A DNA stretch of 64,000 bases from NCBI RefSeq assembly GCF_018614615.1, contig NZ_JAGGOK010000059.1, positions 1 through 64,000 of the forward strand. Reading direction: 5' to 3'. This document shows positions 32,345-39,956 of this stretch, piece after piece. The DNA is from Streptomyces sp. ISL-100. GTDB lineage: Bacteria > Actinomycetota > Actinomycetes > Streptomycetales > Streptomycetaceae. Position 1 is the first letter of the stretch. Each line of letters starts with the position of its first letter. The translations under genes were made by a program, and so were the position numbers. Below the pieces are notes generated by a model that made no database searches, was not told where the DNA came from, and saw only the letters and a list, made by a program, of their open reading frames with translations.

Positions 32345-33489
32345 GCGCGGGAATGCTCAACGCCGTGAGGCAGCGGCTCGCCGAGAGCGGGGCGGAGCCG
32401 ACGCCGGCCCGGGTGGCTGCCGCGCTGCGGGCGCAGGGGCGGCTGCTGGGGGACGCGGAGGTGCTGGGGGCGGCCGAGGAGCTGCGCTGCGAGCTGGTGG
32501 GGACGGGGACGCTGGAACCGCTGCTCGCCGATCCCTCGGTGACGGATGTGCTGGTGTCCGCGCCCGACCGGGTGTGGGTGGACCGGGGCGGCGGCCTTGA
32601 GCTCACGGGGGTTTCGTTCGCCGACGCGGCCGCGGTGCGCAGGCTCGCGCAGCGGCTCGCGGCGGTGGCGGGGCGACGGCTGGACGACGCGAGGCCGTGG
32701 GTGGACGCCCGGCTGCCCGACGGGACGCGGATGCACGCGGTGCTGCCGCCGGTGGCGGTCGGCTCGACGTGCCTGTCGCTGCGGGTGGTGCGGCCCAAGG
32801 CGTTCTCGCTGGCCGAACTGGTCGAGGCCAAGACGGTTCCGCCAGGTGGCGAGGGGCTGCTGCGGGCGATCGTCGAAGCCCGGCTCTCGTACCTGATCAG
32901 CGGGGGTACGGGCACGGGGAAGACCACGCTGCTCTCGACCCTGTTGGGGCTCGTCGGGGAGCGGGAGCGGATCGTGCTGGCCGAGGACTCGGCCGAGCTG
33001 AGGCCCGATCACCCGCATGTGGTGCGCCTGGAGTCGCGACCCGCGAACCAGGAGGGCGCGGGGCAGATCACGCTGCGGGACCTGGTGCGTCAGGCGCTGC
33101 GGATGCGGCCCGACCGGCTGGTGGTCGGTGAGGTGCGGGGCGCCGAGGTAACCGAGCTCCTGGCCGCGCTCAACACCGGGCACGAGGGCGGATGCGGGAC
33201 TGTGCATGCCAACGCGGCGACGGATGTCCCGGCGCGGCTGGAGGCGCTCGGGGCGGCCGCGGGGCTCGACCGGGCGGCGCTGCACAGTCAGCTGGCGGCG
33301 GCCCTGTCGGTGGTCGTGCATCTTGCGCGCGGCCGGGGCGGGCTGCGGCGGGTTGCCGAGGTCCATGTGCTGGAGCGGGACGCGGCGGGGCTGGTGGTGA
33401 CCGTGCCTGCGCTGCGGTGGGGCGCGGAGGCCTTCTCGTACGAACGCGGCTGGCTCCGGCTGCGTGCGCTGATCGGGGGTGCGCTGTGA
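32341..33489 (+). CDS. tadA: TadA/CpaF secretion ATPase
   Basis: This 382-residue hexameric motor ATPase of type II/IV secretion systems powers Flp pilus assembly. It has Walker A GGTGTGKTTLL (about 188), an Asp/Glu box in IVLAEDSAEL and Walker B within RPDRLVVGEVRGAE. The His box is GHEGGCGTVHAN. It is shorter at the N-terminus than proteobacterial TadA, which is usual in actinobacteria. It is coupled on both sides by four-base overlaps. Confidence 0.94.
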   Translation: MSAGMLNAVRQRLAESGAEPTPARVAAALRAQGRLLGDAEVLGAAEELRCELVGTGTLEPLLADPSVTDVLVSAPDRVWVDRGGGLELTGVSFADAAAVRRLAQRLAAVAGRRLDDARPWVDARLPDGTRMHAVLPPVAVGSTCLSLRVVRPKAFSLAELVEAKTVPPGGEGLLRAIVEARLSYLISGGTGTGKTTLLSTLLGLVGERERIVLAEDSAELRPDHPHVVRLESRPANQEGAGQITLRDLVRQALRMRPDRLVVGEVRGAEVTELLAALNTGHEGGCGTVHANAATDVPARLEALGAAAGLDRAALHSQLAAALSVVVHLARGRGGLRRVAEVHVLERDAAGLVVTVPALRWGAEAFSYERGWLRLRALIGGAL

Positions 33490-34349
33490 CGGGTGCGGGC
33501 GCGGGGCCGGTGTATGCCGCGGCGATGTGCGCCGGGGCGGCGGCCTGGCTGCTGGCAGGGCGGGACCGCGACCTGCGGCGGGCACGGCTGATGCTGGCGG
33601 GCGGGGCGGTGGACCCGGGCGGCCCGGGCGCGCTCTGGGCGCGGTTGGCGGCGCCGGTGAGGGAGCGGCTGGGGCGGGAGTGGCTCTGTGTGCCGGTCGC
33701 GGTGCTCGTGGCCGTACTGGGCCAGTCGGTCCTGCCGTTGGTCGCGGGAGCGGTGGCGGTGCCGCTGGTGCGGCGCCGGCTGCTGGCCGGGGAGCGGCGC
33801 CGTGAGCGGGGGAAGCGGGCGGACGAGGTGATCGCGCTGTGCGCGGCGGTGGCGGGCGAGTTACGGGCCGGAAGGCAGCCGGGGCAGGCGCTGTTCGCCG
33901 CCGCGGCGGGCACCGGTGGCCTGGGCGGGGCGCAGGCCGACGTGCTGGCGGCGGCGCGGTTCGGCGGGGACGTACCCGATGCGCTGCGGAGGGCCGCGCG
34001 GGAGCCGGGGGCGGACGGGCTCGTGGGGGTCGCCGCGTGCTGGCGGGTGGCGGTGGACGGCGGTGCCGGTCTCGCGGCCGGGCTCGACCGGCTGGAGGGT
34101 GCGCTGCGGGCCGAGCGGGACCAGCGCGAGAACCTCCGGGCCCAGCTGACCGGGGCGTGGGCGACGGTGGCGCTTCTGGCGCTGCTTCCGGTGGCCGGGC
34201 TGCTGATCGGCAGCGCGCTGGGGGCCGGACCGCTGAGGGTGCTGCTGCACACTCCGGCCGGGCTGGGCTGCCTGCTGGCCGGCGGGCTGTTGGAGGGCGC
34301 GGGTCTCTTCTGGGCCCGGCGGATCGTACGACGGGGGGAGGGCTCATGA
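33486..34349 (+). CDS. tadB: TadB-like pilus membrane platform protein
   Basis: This 287-residue type II secretion F-domain protein has an early membrane stretch (VYAAAMCAGAAAWLLAG), a further pair near residues 75-100 and two segments at the C-terminus (ATVALLALLPVAGLLIGSAL, GCLLAGGLLEGAGLFWA). TadB and TadC form the inner-membrane platform on which TadA acts. The GTG start is part of a GTGA overlap with tadA; the frame open upstream is antisense-like. It contains a TTA leucine codon at 33861-33863 (GEL in AVAGELRAG), which in Streptomyces requires the bldA tRNA. Confidence 0.85.
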   Translation: MTGAGAGPVYAAAMCAGAAAWLLAGRDRDLRRARLMLAGGAVDPGGPGALWARLAAPVRERLGREWLCVPVAVLVAVLGQSVLPLVAGAVAVPLVRRRLLAGERRRERGKRADEVIALCAAVAGELRAGRQPGQALFAAAAGTGGLGGAQADVLAAARFGGDVPDALRRAAREPGADGLVGVAACWRVAVDGGAGLAAGLDRLEGALRAERDQRENLRAQLTGAWATVALLALLPVAGLLIGSALGAGPLRVLLHTPAGLGCLLAGGLLEGAGLFWARRIVRRGEGS

Positions 34350-35137
34350 GCGGGGAACTTGTCCACAGGCTGGGGGTGGTGGTGTCGGTCGCGGCCACCG
34401 CGGTGTGGCTGGCGCTCGCGCTGGCCGGGCGGCGGCGGGAGCGGTTGCTGCGCCGACGGCTGGCGGCGCTGCTGGTCATGGAGGCGGCAGATGCGGCCGG
34501 GACGGGCTTCGGGCGCAGGTGGCGGTGGAGGCCCGAGTACGGGGTGCGGGTGCTGCGCTGGGGGCCGGCGATGGGGGCCGTTGCCACCGGGTACGTGCTG
34601 GTGGGTGGGCTGGCCGGCTGCGCGGTCGGGGCGGTCGCGGCGTACGGGACCGTGCGGTGGCAGCGGGGGCGCAAGCCGCGCGAAGAGGGCCCGGTCGATG
34701 CCCGCCAACTCCCGCTTGCCGCCGATCTTCTGGCGGCCTGCATCTCGGCCGGAGCGGGGCCGCGTGAGGCGGCGGAGGCGGTCGGGGATTCGCTCCGCGG
34801 CCCGGTGGGTGAGCGGCTGGCGCGGACCGCTGCCGAGCTGCGGCTCGGAGGGGAACCGGCCGACGCGTGGGGGCGGCTGGGCGCGATACGGGGCGCCGCG
34901 GGGCTGGCCCGCTGTCTGGAACGGGCGGGCGCCACCGGGGCTCCGGCGGCTGAACCCGTCGCCCGGCTGGCCGAGGGCCTCAGAGCCGAACGGGCGCGGG
35001 AGGCCGCGGCCCGGGCGCAGCGGGCGGGCGTGCTGATGGTCGGGCCGGTCGGGCTGTGCTTTCTGCCCGCCTTCCTGGTGGTCGGAGTGGCGCCCGTGGT
35101 GATCGGACTGGCGAGCGGACTGATGAACGGCAACTGA
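34346..35137 (+). CDS. tadC: TadC-like pilus membrane platform protein
   Basis: This 263-residue F-domain protein has membrane segments at about residues 8-25, 75-100 and 228-255 (VLMVGPVGLCFLPAFLVVGV). The cytoplasmic part carries the F-domain pattern LAADLLAACISAGAGPREA, which recurs in all TadB/TadC proteins. ATG 34346 overlaps the tadB stop codon by four bases. A short gap precedes the pilin gene. Confidence 0.85.
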   Translation: MSGELVHRLGVVVSVAATAVWLALALAGRRRERLLRRRLAALLVMEAADAAGTGFGRRWRWRPEYGVRVLRWGPAMGAVATGYVLVGGLAGCAVGAVAAYGTVRWQRGRKPREEGPVDARQLPLAADLLAACISAGAGPREAAEAVGDSLRGPVGERLARTAAELRLGGEPADAWGRLGAIRGAAGLARCLERAGATGAPAAEPVARLAEGLRAERAREAAARAQRAGVLMVGPVGLCFLPAFLVVGVAPVVIGLASGLMNGN

Positions 35138-35151
35138 CCTTGGGGGTCGAC

Positions 35152-35358
35152 ATGTGGGTGTGGATGCGAGTGCGGGCACGCAGGCTGGTGTGCGGGGCGG
35201 CCGGTGGCGGGGACGCGGGGATGACGACGTCCGAGTACGCGATGGGGACGATCGCTGCCTGCGCGTTCGCGGCGGTGCTCTACAAGGTCGTCACGAGCGA
35301 CATGGTCGCCGGGGCACTGGAAGCGGTCGTGGGGAGGGCACTCAATGTGCCGTTCTGA
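35152..35358 (+). CDS. Flp pilin-like protein (DUF4244 type)
   Basis: This 68-residue protein has a basic leader followed by GMTTSEYAMGTIAACAFAAV, where the Glu-Tyr pair after a Gly-rich cleavage region and the following hydrophobic helix are the Flp/type IV pilin pattern. The mature peptide would start at or near MTTSEYA, which would leave a fibre-forming helix of about 45 residues. It is the presumed major subunit of the pilus made by TadA-C. No dedicated prepilin peptidase gene is visible in the window. TGGGGG precedes the ATG. Confidence 0.88.
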   Translation: MWVWMRVRARRLVCGAAGGGDAGMTTSEYAMGTIAACAFAAVLYKVVTSDMVAGALEAVVGRALNVPF

Positions 35359-35722
35359 GGCCGGCGAACGGGCACGTGCGGACAGCGGCTATGTCACGGC
35401 GGAGGCGGCCGTGGTGGTACCGGCGCTGGTGCTCTTCACGATGGCGCTGATCTGGGCGCTGATGGCTACCTCCGCGCAGATCCAGTGCGTGGACGCGGCG
35501 AGGGCGGGCGCCAGGGCCGCCGCACGGCAGGAGCCGGCGGGCGCGTCGGTCGCGGCGGCCCGGCAGGCGGCGCCGCGTGGAGCGCGCGTGACGATCGGCA
35601 GGGAGGGGGACCTGGTGCGAGTAACCGTCGAGGCCCCCTCACCCGGCCTCGGCGCACTGTCCCTGACGCTGCGGGCAGAAGCGGTCGCGGCGGCCGAGGA
35701 GAGCGTGGGGGTGGCGGCGTGA
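35345..35722 (+). CDS. TadE-like pseudopilin
   Basis: This 125-residue protein shows the TadE signature GYVTAEAAVVVPALVLFTMA at residues 15-34, with the conserved Glu in a single membrane helix, then a periplasmic domain. TadE-like proteins are minor pilins or assembly factors. It begins 14 bases inside the pilin gene in another frame and ends in a GTGA overlap with the next gene. Confidence 0.88.
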   Translation: MCRSEAGERARADSGYVTAEAAVVVPALVLFTMALIWALMATSAQIQCVDAARAGARAAARQEPAGASVAAARQAAPRGARVTIGREGDLVRVTVEAPSPGLGALSLTLRAEAVAAAEESVGVAA

Positions 35723-36246
35723 GGGGAAGGTGGGGCTTCGGCCTTTGGGGTGGCGACCATCGGGGCGGCGTCGGCCGCCGGGCCGGCTGGAGGGAGCGTA
35801 GCGGCCTGGGGCGGGGGGATCGCGGGGGCGCCACGGTGTTGGCCGTCGTGGTTGTGGCCGTGCTTGGGGTGGTGTTCGCGGGAGCGTTGGCGGCGGGGCA
35901 GGCGGTGGTGGCGCGGCATCGGGCCGGCGGTGCCGCGGATCTGGCGGCCCTCGCGGCCGCGGGGCAGTGGATGCGGGGTGAGGCCGCCGCGTGCGATGAC
36001 GCGGCCGAGGTGGCGTCGGCTCAGGAGGCGCGGCTGGTGAGCTGTTCCGTGTACGGCGAAGTCTCCGACGTCATGGTGGAGGCCGGTGCGGGGCCGTACA
36101 GGGTGGCTGTGAGGGCCCGGGCGGGGCCCGCCGGGCCCGTGGCTGCCGGGCTCACTCCGAGGGGCTCTCCGTGGCAGCAGGAGCCTCCGGGGTCTCCGGC
36201 GAATCCGGGGTATCCGGGGCGGCCCGGTCGGCCGGGGCTCCCCTGA
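35719..36246 (+). CDS. TadE/G-like (Rv3654c-type) minor pilin with Pro-Gly tail
   Basis: This 175-residue protein has an Arg/Gly-rich start, one membrane helix (GATVLAVVVVAVLGVVFAGA at about residues 38-57) and the family segment AVVARHRAGGAADLAALAAA, then two Cys that could pair. The last 30 residues are collagen-like (PGSPANPGYPGRPGRPG). This tail is antisense to the end of the helicase gene for 95 bp and may have arisen by read-through into it. GTG 35719 overlaps the tadE stop codon. Confidence 0.82.
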   Translation: MRGRWGFGLWGGDHRGGVGRRAGWRERSGLGRGDRGGATVLAVVVVAVLGVVFAGALAAGQAVVARHRAGGAADLAALAAAGQWMRGEAAACDDAAEVASAQEARLVSCSVYGEVSDVMVEAGAGPYRVAVRARAGPAGPVAAGLTPRGSPWQQEPPGSPANPGYPGRPGRPGLP

Positions 36247-38686
36247 GGAGGACGGTGAGGAGGCGCACGGCTGCGCGCTTGTTGAGCGGGTCGTTGCCGT
36301 TGCCGCACTTGGGCGACTGGATGCACGAGGGGCAGCCCGCCTCGCACTCGCAGGAGGCGATGGCCTCCCGGGTAGCCGTCAGCCACTGGCGGGCGGTGTG
36401 GAAGGCCCGCTCCGAGAACCCGGCGCCGCCCGGATGGCCGTCGTACACGAAGACCGTCGGCAGCAGGGTGTCCGGGTGGAGCGGGATCGAGACGCCGCCG
36501 ATGTCCCAGCGGTCGCAGGTGGCGAAGAGCGGGAGCATCCCGATGGAGGCGTGCTCGGCGGCGTGCAGGGCGCCGCCCAGCTGCTCCGGGTTGACGCGGG
36601 CGGCGTCGAGCTGGTCCTCGGTGACCGTCCACCACACGGCGCGGGTCCGGAGCGTACGGGGAGGGAGGTCGAGTTTGGTCTCACCGAGCACTTCGCCGGT
36701 GATGAGTTTGCGGCGCAGGAAGGAGACGACCTGGTTGGTGACTTCGACAGAGCCGAAGCAGAGGCGGCCTTCGCCCCACGGGATCTCGGTGTCGGTCTCC
36801 AGGACGGAGATGGCGGTGGTGTCGCGGGCGGTGGTGGAGTACGGCGGGTTCGCCTCCTCGACCAGGGCGACAGCGCCGTGCGGGTCGTCCAGGTCCAGGT
36901 GGCGCACCAGGTACGTACGGCCCTGGTGGAGGTGGACCGCGCCGTCGTGGACGGAGGCGTGGGCGGCTGACGCGTCGACCGTGCCGAGCAGCCGGCCGGT
37001 GTCCGCCTCGACGATCTGCACGGGGCGACCGCCCCCGCCGCGGATGTCGGTGAGGTCGGCGGCCCGCTCCCGGCGGGTCCAGTACCAGGACTTGCCCCGG
37101 CGGCGGAGCAGGTTGGCGGCCTCCAGCTGCGGCATCAGTTCGGTGGCGGCCGGGCCGAAGAGCTCCATGTCGGCATCGGTGAGCGGGTGCTCGGCAGCAG
37201 CGGCGCACAGATGGGGGGCGAGGACGTACGGATTGGCGGGGTCCAGGACGGTGGATTCCACCGGTTGGCGGAACAGGGCGTCGGGATGGTGGACGAGGTA
37301 CGTGTCCAGCGGGTCGTCGCGGGCCACGAGAACCGCCAGGGCGCCCTCACCCGAACGGCCGGCCCGGCCCGCCTGCTGCCAGAGGGAGGCACGTGTGCCG
37401 GGGTATCCGGCGATGACGACGGCGTCCAGGCCCGACACGTCGACGCCGAGTTCGAGTGCGGTGGTCGCGGCGAGGCCGAGGAGCTCGCCGGAGTGCAGGG
37501 CACGCTCCAGGGCGCGGCGTTCCTCCGGGAGGTAGCCGCCGCGATAGGCGGCGACCCGGGCCGGGAGCGAGCGGTCGACGGCGGCCAGGCGTTCCTGGGC
37601 GATGAGGGCGATCAGCTCGGCGCCGCGCCGGGAGCGTACGAAAGCGACCGAGCGGACGCCCTGCACGGTCAGGTCGGTGAGGAGGTCGGCGGTCTCGGCG
37701 GTGGCGGTCCGGCGTACGGGCGCGCCCTTCTCGCCCCGCAGTTCGGTGAGCGGCGGCTCCCAGAGGGCGAACACCAGTTCACCGCGCGGGGAGGCGTCGT
37801 CCGCGACCTCCCGGACGGCGAGGCCGGTCAGGCGGCCCGCGGACACGGCGGGTTCCGCGGAGGTGGCGGAGGCCAGCAGGAAGACGGGATTCGCGCCGTA
37901 GCGGGCGCACAGGCGGCGAAGACGGCGGATCACCTGGGCCACGTGCGAGCCGAAGACACCGCGGTAGGTGTGGCACTCGTCGATGACGACGTAGCGCAGA
38001 GCGCGCAGGAAGGAGGCCCAGCGGGGGTGGGAGGGGAGTATCCCCAGGTGGAGCATGTCCGGATTGGTGAGGACGTAGTTGGCGTACTGACGTACCCATT
38101 CGCGTTCCTCGACCGGCGTGTCGCCGTCGTAGACGGCCGGCCTGACGGCGTTGCCCAGCGGCGCGGCGAGGGCCTTCACGGCGCGGCGCTGGTCGGCGGC
38201 GAGGGCCTTGGTGGGGGCGAGGTAGAGGGCCGTCGTGCCGCGCCCGTTCGGTGCTTCGGAGCCGTCGAGGAGGGTGGTGAGGACGGGGGCCAGATAGGCG
38301 AGCGACTTGCCGGACGCCGTGCCGGTGGAGATGACGACCGACTCGCCGTCCAGGGCGTGCTCGGCGGCCTGCGCCTGGTGGGTCCAGGGATGCTCGATCC
38401 CGGCGGCCTGAATCGCCGCGATCACTTCCGTACGGATGCGGTCGGGCCACACTGCATGAGAACCCGCACGTCGGGGCAAGTGCTCCGTATGAGTGATGCG
38501 CGAGGACCGGCTCTCGCCTGCGGAGAGCCGGTGGAGGACCGTACTGGGAGAGGGGGGCGCACCCGCGTTCTCCGTAGGTCTGCTGGGACGGTGATTCTTG
38601 GCCATCGGCACCGAGTGTGTCACTGGCGTGAAGGACAATGGTTCCAAGGCATCGTGCATGCCTGCAGGTAAGTGATTGAATGCCAT
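36152..38686 (-). CDS. MrfA-like DEAD/DEAH helicase with C-terminal Cys cluster
   Basis: This 844-residue superfamily 2 helicase has Walker A STGTASGKSLAYLAP, LAPTKALAADQ, the box VIDECHTYRG, SATSAEP and a C-terminal RecA-like domain with QQAGRAGRSGEG. Its end carries CECEAGCPSCIQSPKCG, the four-Cys DUF1998 type metal site of MrfA, which repairs mitomycin-type DNA damage in Bacillus. The start MAFNHLPAG at 38686 is the one I recall for Streptomyces and includes a TTA codon (38669-38671). A shorter start at MAKNHRP would exclude it. It diverges from bldG by 81 bp and overlaps the last pilus gene tail to tail. Confidence 0.9.
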   Translation of the reverse strand: MAFNHLPAGMHDALEPLSFTPVTHSVPMAKNHRPSRPTENAGAPPSPSTVLHRLSAGESRSSRITHTEHLPRRAGSHAVWPDRIRTEVIAAIQAAGIEHPWTHQAQAAEHALDGESVVISTGTASGKSLAYLAPVLTTLLDGSEAPNGRGTTALYLAPTKALAADQRRAVKALAAPLGNAVRPAVYDGDTPVEEREWVRQYANYVLTNPDMLHLGILPSHPRWASFLRALRYVVIDECHTYRGVFGSHVAQVIRRLRRLCARYGANPVFLLASATSAEPAVSAGRLTGLAVREVADDASPRGELVFALWEPPLTELRGEKGAPVRRTATAETADLLTDLTVQGVRSVAFVRSRRGAELIALIAQERLAAVDRSLPARVAAYRGGYLPEERRALERALHSGELLGLAATTALELGVDVSGLDAVVIAGYPGTRASLWQQAGRAGRSGEGALAVLVARDDPLDTYLVHHPDALFRQPVESTVLDPANPYVLAPHLCAAAAEHPLTDADMELFGPAATELMPQLEAANLLRRRGKSWYWTRRERAADLTDIRGGGGRPVQIVEADTGRLLGTVDASAAHASVHDGAVHLHQGRTYLVRHLDLDDPHGAVALVEEANPPYSTTARDTTAISVLETDTEIPWGEGRLCFGSVEVTNQVVSFLRRKLITGEVLGETKLDLPPRTLRTRAVWWTVTEDQLDAARVNPEQLGGALHAAEHASIGMLPLFATCDRWDIGGVSIPLHPDTLLPTVFVYDGHPGGAGFSERAFHTARQWLTATREAIASCECEAGCPSCIQSPKCGNGNDPLNKRAAVRLLTVLLRGAPADRAAPDTPDSPETPEAPAATESPSE

Positions 38687-38767
38687 CGCGGCTGGCGTTC
38701 CGTCCTCTGGCTCCGCCGGGGAGACCTCAGGGGGGCGGCCGCTCGATAGCAAGGTGCTGGAGGATCC

Positions 38768-39121
38768 GTGGACCTGTCCCTGTCGACTCGCAACGTGTCT
38801 GGACCTGGTGGCGACCGTACGGTCGTCGAGGTCGGTGGCGAGATTGATGTGTATACCGCGCCCAAGCTGCGCGAGCAGTTGGTCGAGTTGGTGAACGACG
38901 GCAGCTACCACCTGGTTGTCGACATGGAGGGCGTGGACTTCCTCGACTCCACCGGGCTCGGCGTGCTCGTGGGCGGACTCAAGCGTGTGCGGGCCCATGA
39001 GGGCTCGCTGCGACTGGTCTGCAACCAGGAGCGCATTCTCAAGATCTTCCGAATCACCGGGCTGACCAAGGTGTTCCCCATTCACACCTCGGTCGACGAA
39101 GCCGTCAACGCCACCGACTGA
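38768..39121 (+). CDS. bldG: Anti-sigma factor antagonist BldG
   Basis: This 117-residue STAS-domain protein is required for aerial mycelium and antibiotic production in S. coelicolor. The conserved phosphorylation site is Ser in VDFLDSTGLGVLVGG at about residues 55-69. EVGGEIDVYTAPKLREQL and ILKIFRITGLTKVFPIHT match BldG as recalled. Unphosphorylated BldG releases sigma factors from anti-sigma partners. GTG 38768 follows GGAGGAT. A four-residue insertion (about 11-14, GPGG) sits in the N-terminal strand compared with the remembered 113-residue protein. The next gene is its partner. Confidence 0.96.
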   Translation: MDLSLSTRNVSGPGGDRTVVEVGGEIDVYTAPKLREQLVELVNDGSYHLVVDMEGVDFLDSTGLGVLVGGLKRVRAHEGSLRLVCNQERILKIFRITGLTKVFPIHTSVDEAVNATD

Positions 39122-39216
39122 CGGCTTCCGGGGACCACCGGAAGAAGGACCAGGGGCACCGGGCCGCAGGCCTGGGCCCCTGAGAAGCACGCCCGTACGT
39201 CCGAGGGGGACCGCAG

Positions 39217-39693
39217 ATGGCCACCGTTGAACTCCGCTTCAGCGCCCAGCCCGAGCACGTCAGGACGGCCCGCCTGGTGGCGGCCGCCGTGGCGCGCCGG
39301 GCCGGGGTGGACGAGGCGGTGCTGGACGAAGTCCGACTCGCGGTCGGCGAAGCGTGCACCCGTGCGGTGGGGCTCCACCGCAGCAATGGCATCTCGGCTC
39401 CGGTCCGGGTCGCTCTGACCGAGGAGGAGAAGTCTTTCTCCATCGAGGTCGGGGACGAGGTGCCCGGTTCGGGCGGTGCGGCCGGATCGGTCCCCGGGGT
39501 GCGTGGCGCCACCGGGACCGGGTCCGAGTCCGGAGGGACCGGCGCCGATTCCGACGCCGATGCCGACGGTGAGGACGAGATGGGGTTGGCGGTCATCAGT
39601 GGACTCGTCGACGATGTAGAAGTCGTCACGGGCGCGTCCGGCGGCACCATTCGCATGAGCTGGCCGACGACACCGACGGCCGTTTCCCCCTGA
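39217..39693 (+). CDS. BldG-partner anti-sigma factor (HATPase-type)
   Basis: This 158-residue GHKL-fold kinase-like anti-sigma factor lies directly downstream of bldG, in the place of S. coelicolor SCO3548 (recalled as apgA). The N-box reads DEVRLAVGEACTRAVGLH. The usual Mg-binding Asn in EACTNAV is Arg here. The glycine-rich G2-type region is replaced by a long Gly/Asp/Ser/Thr-rich low-complexity loop at about residues 82-120, and then MGLAVISGLVDDVEV follows. Binding to BldG is known for the family, but its kinase activity may be weak or absent. Confidence 0.9.
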   Translation: MATVELRFSAQPEHVRTARLVAAAVARRAGVDEAVLDEVRLAVGEACTRAVGLHRSNGISAPVRVALTEEEKSFSIEVGDEVPGSGGAAGSVPGVRGATGTGSESGGTGADSDADADGEDEMGLAVISGLVDDVEVVTGASGGTIRMSWPTTPTAVSP

Positions 39694-39730
39694 TCTTCTG
39701 CCGGTTCCTGTGGACCGGATCTTTTCCGTG

Positions 39731-39756
39731 AGGCCCTGCTGAGCAGGGCCTTTCGT
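39731..39756 (+). terminator. Rho-independent-type terminator after the bldG operon
   Basis: AGGCCCTGCT pairs with AGCAGGGCCT across one base, followed by TTCGTATTT. It ends the bldG operon before the hppA promoter. Confidence 0.85.
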
Positions 39757-39912
39757 ATTTCCCTAGATCTTTCCGGGAGATCATTCCGAAATCGCCAATG
39801 CGTTTGCCCCATTACCGCTTTTGAGGGGATTGCGGGAACGCGATCATTTGCTGAGTGGCAAGCGAAGGTCAATTCGGTTTGTGGCGCTCTGTTTTGATCA
39901 GCTTCCGCTCCC

Positions 39913-39918
39913 TACAAT
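39913..39918 (+). promoter_or_regulatory. Possible -10 box of hppA
   Basis: TACAAT lies 38 bases before the hppA start codon. TTTTGA 15 bases upstream is a poor -35 match. Confidence 0.3.
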
Positions 39919-39956
39919 CCGTCCACATCTTGAGCGCTGAGCGTCAAGGAGGACGA

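Noticed and set aside
31126..35133. A 1335-codon open frame on the minus strand
   Set aside because: Antisense to the whole Tad operon; the product is Ser/Pro/Arg-rich noise.
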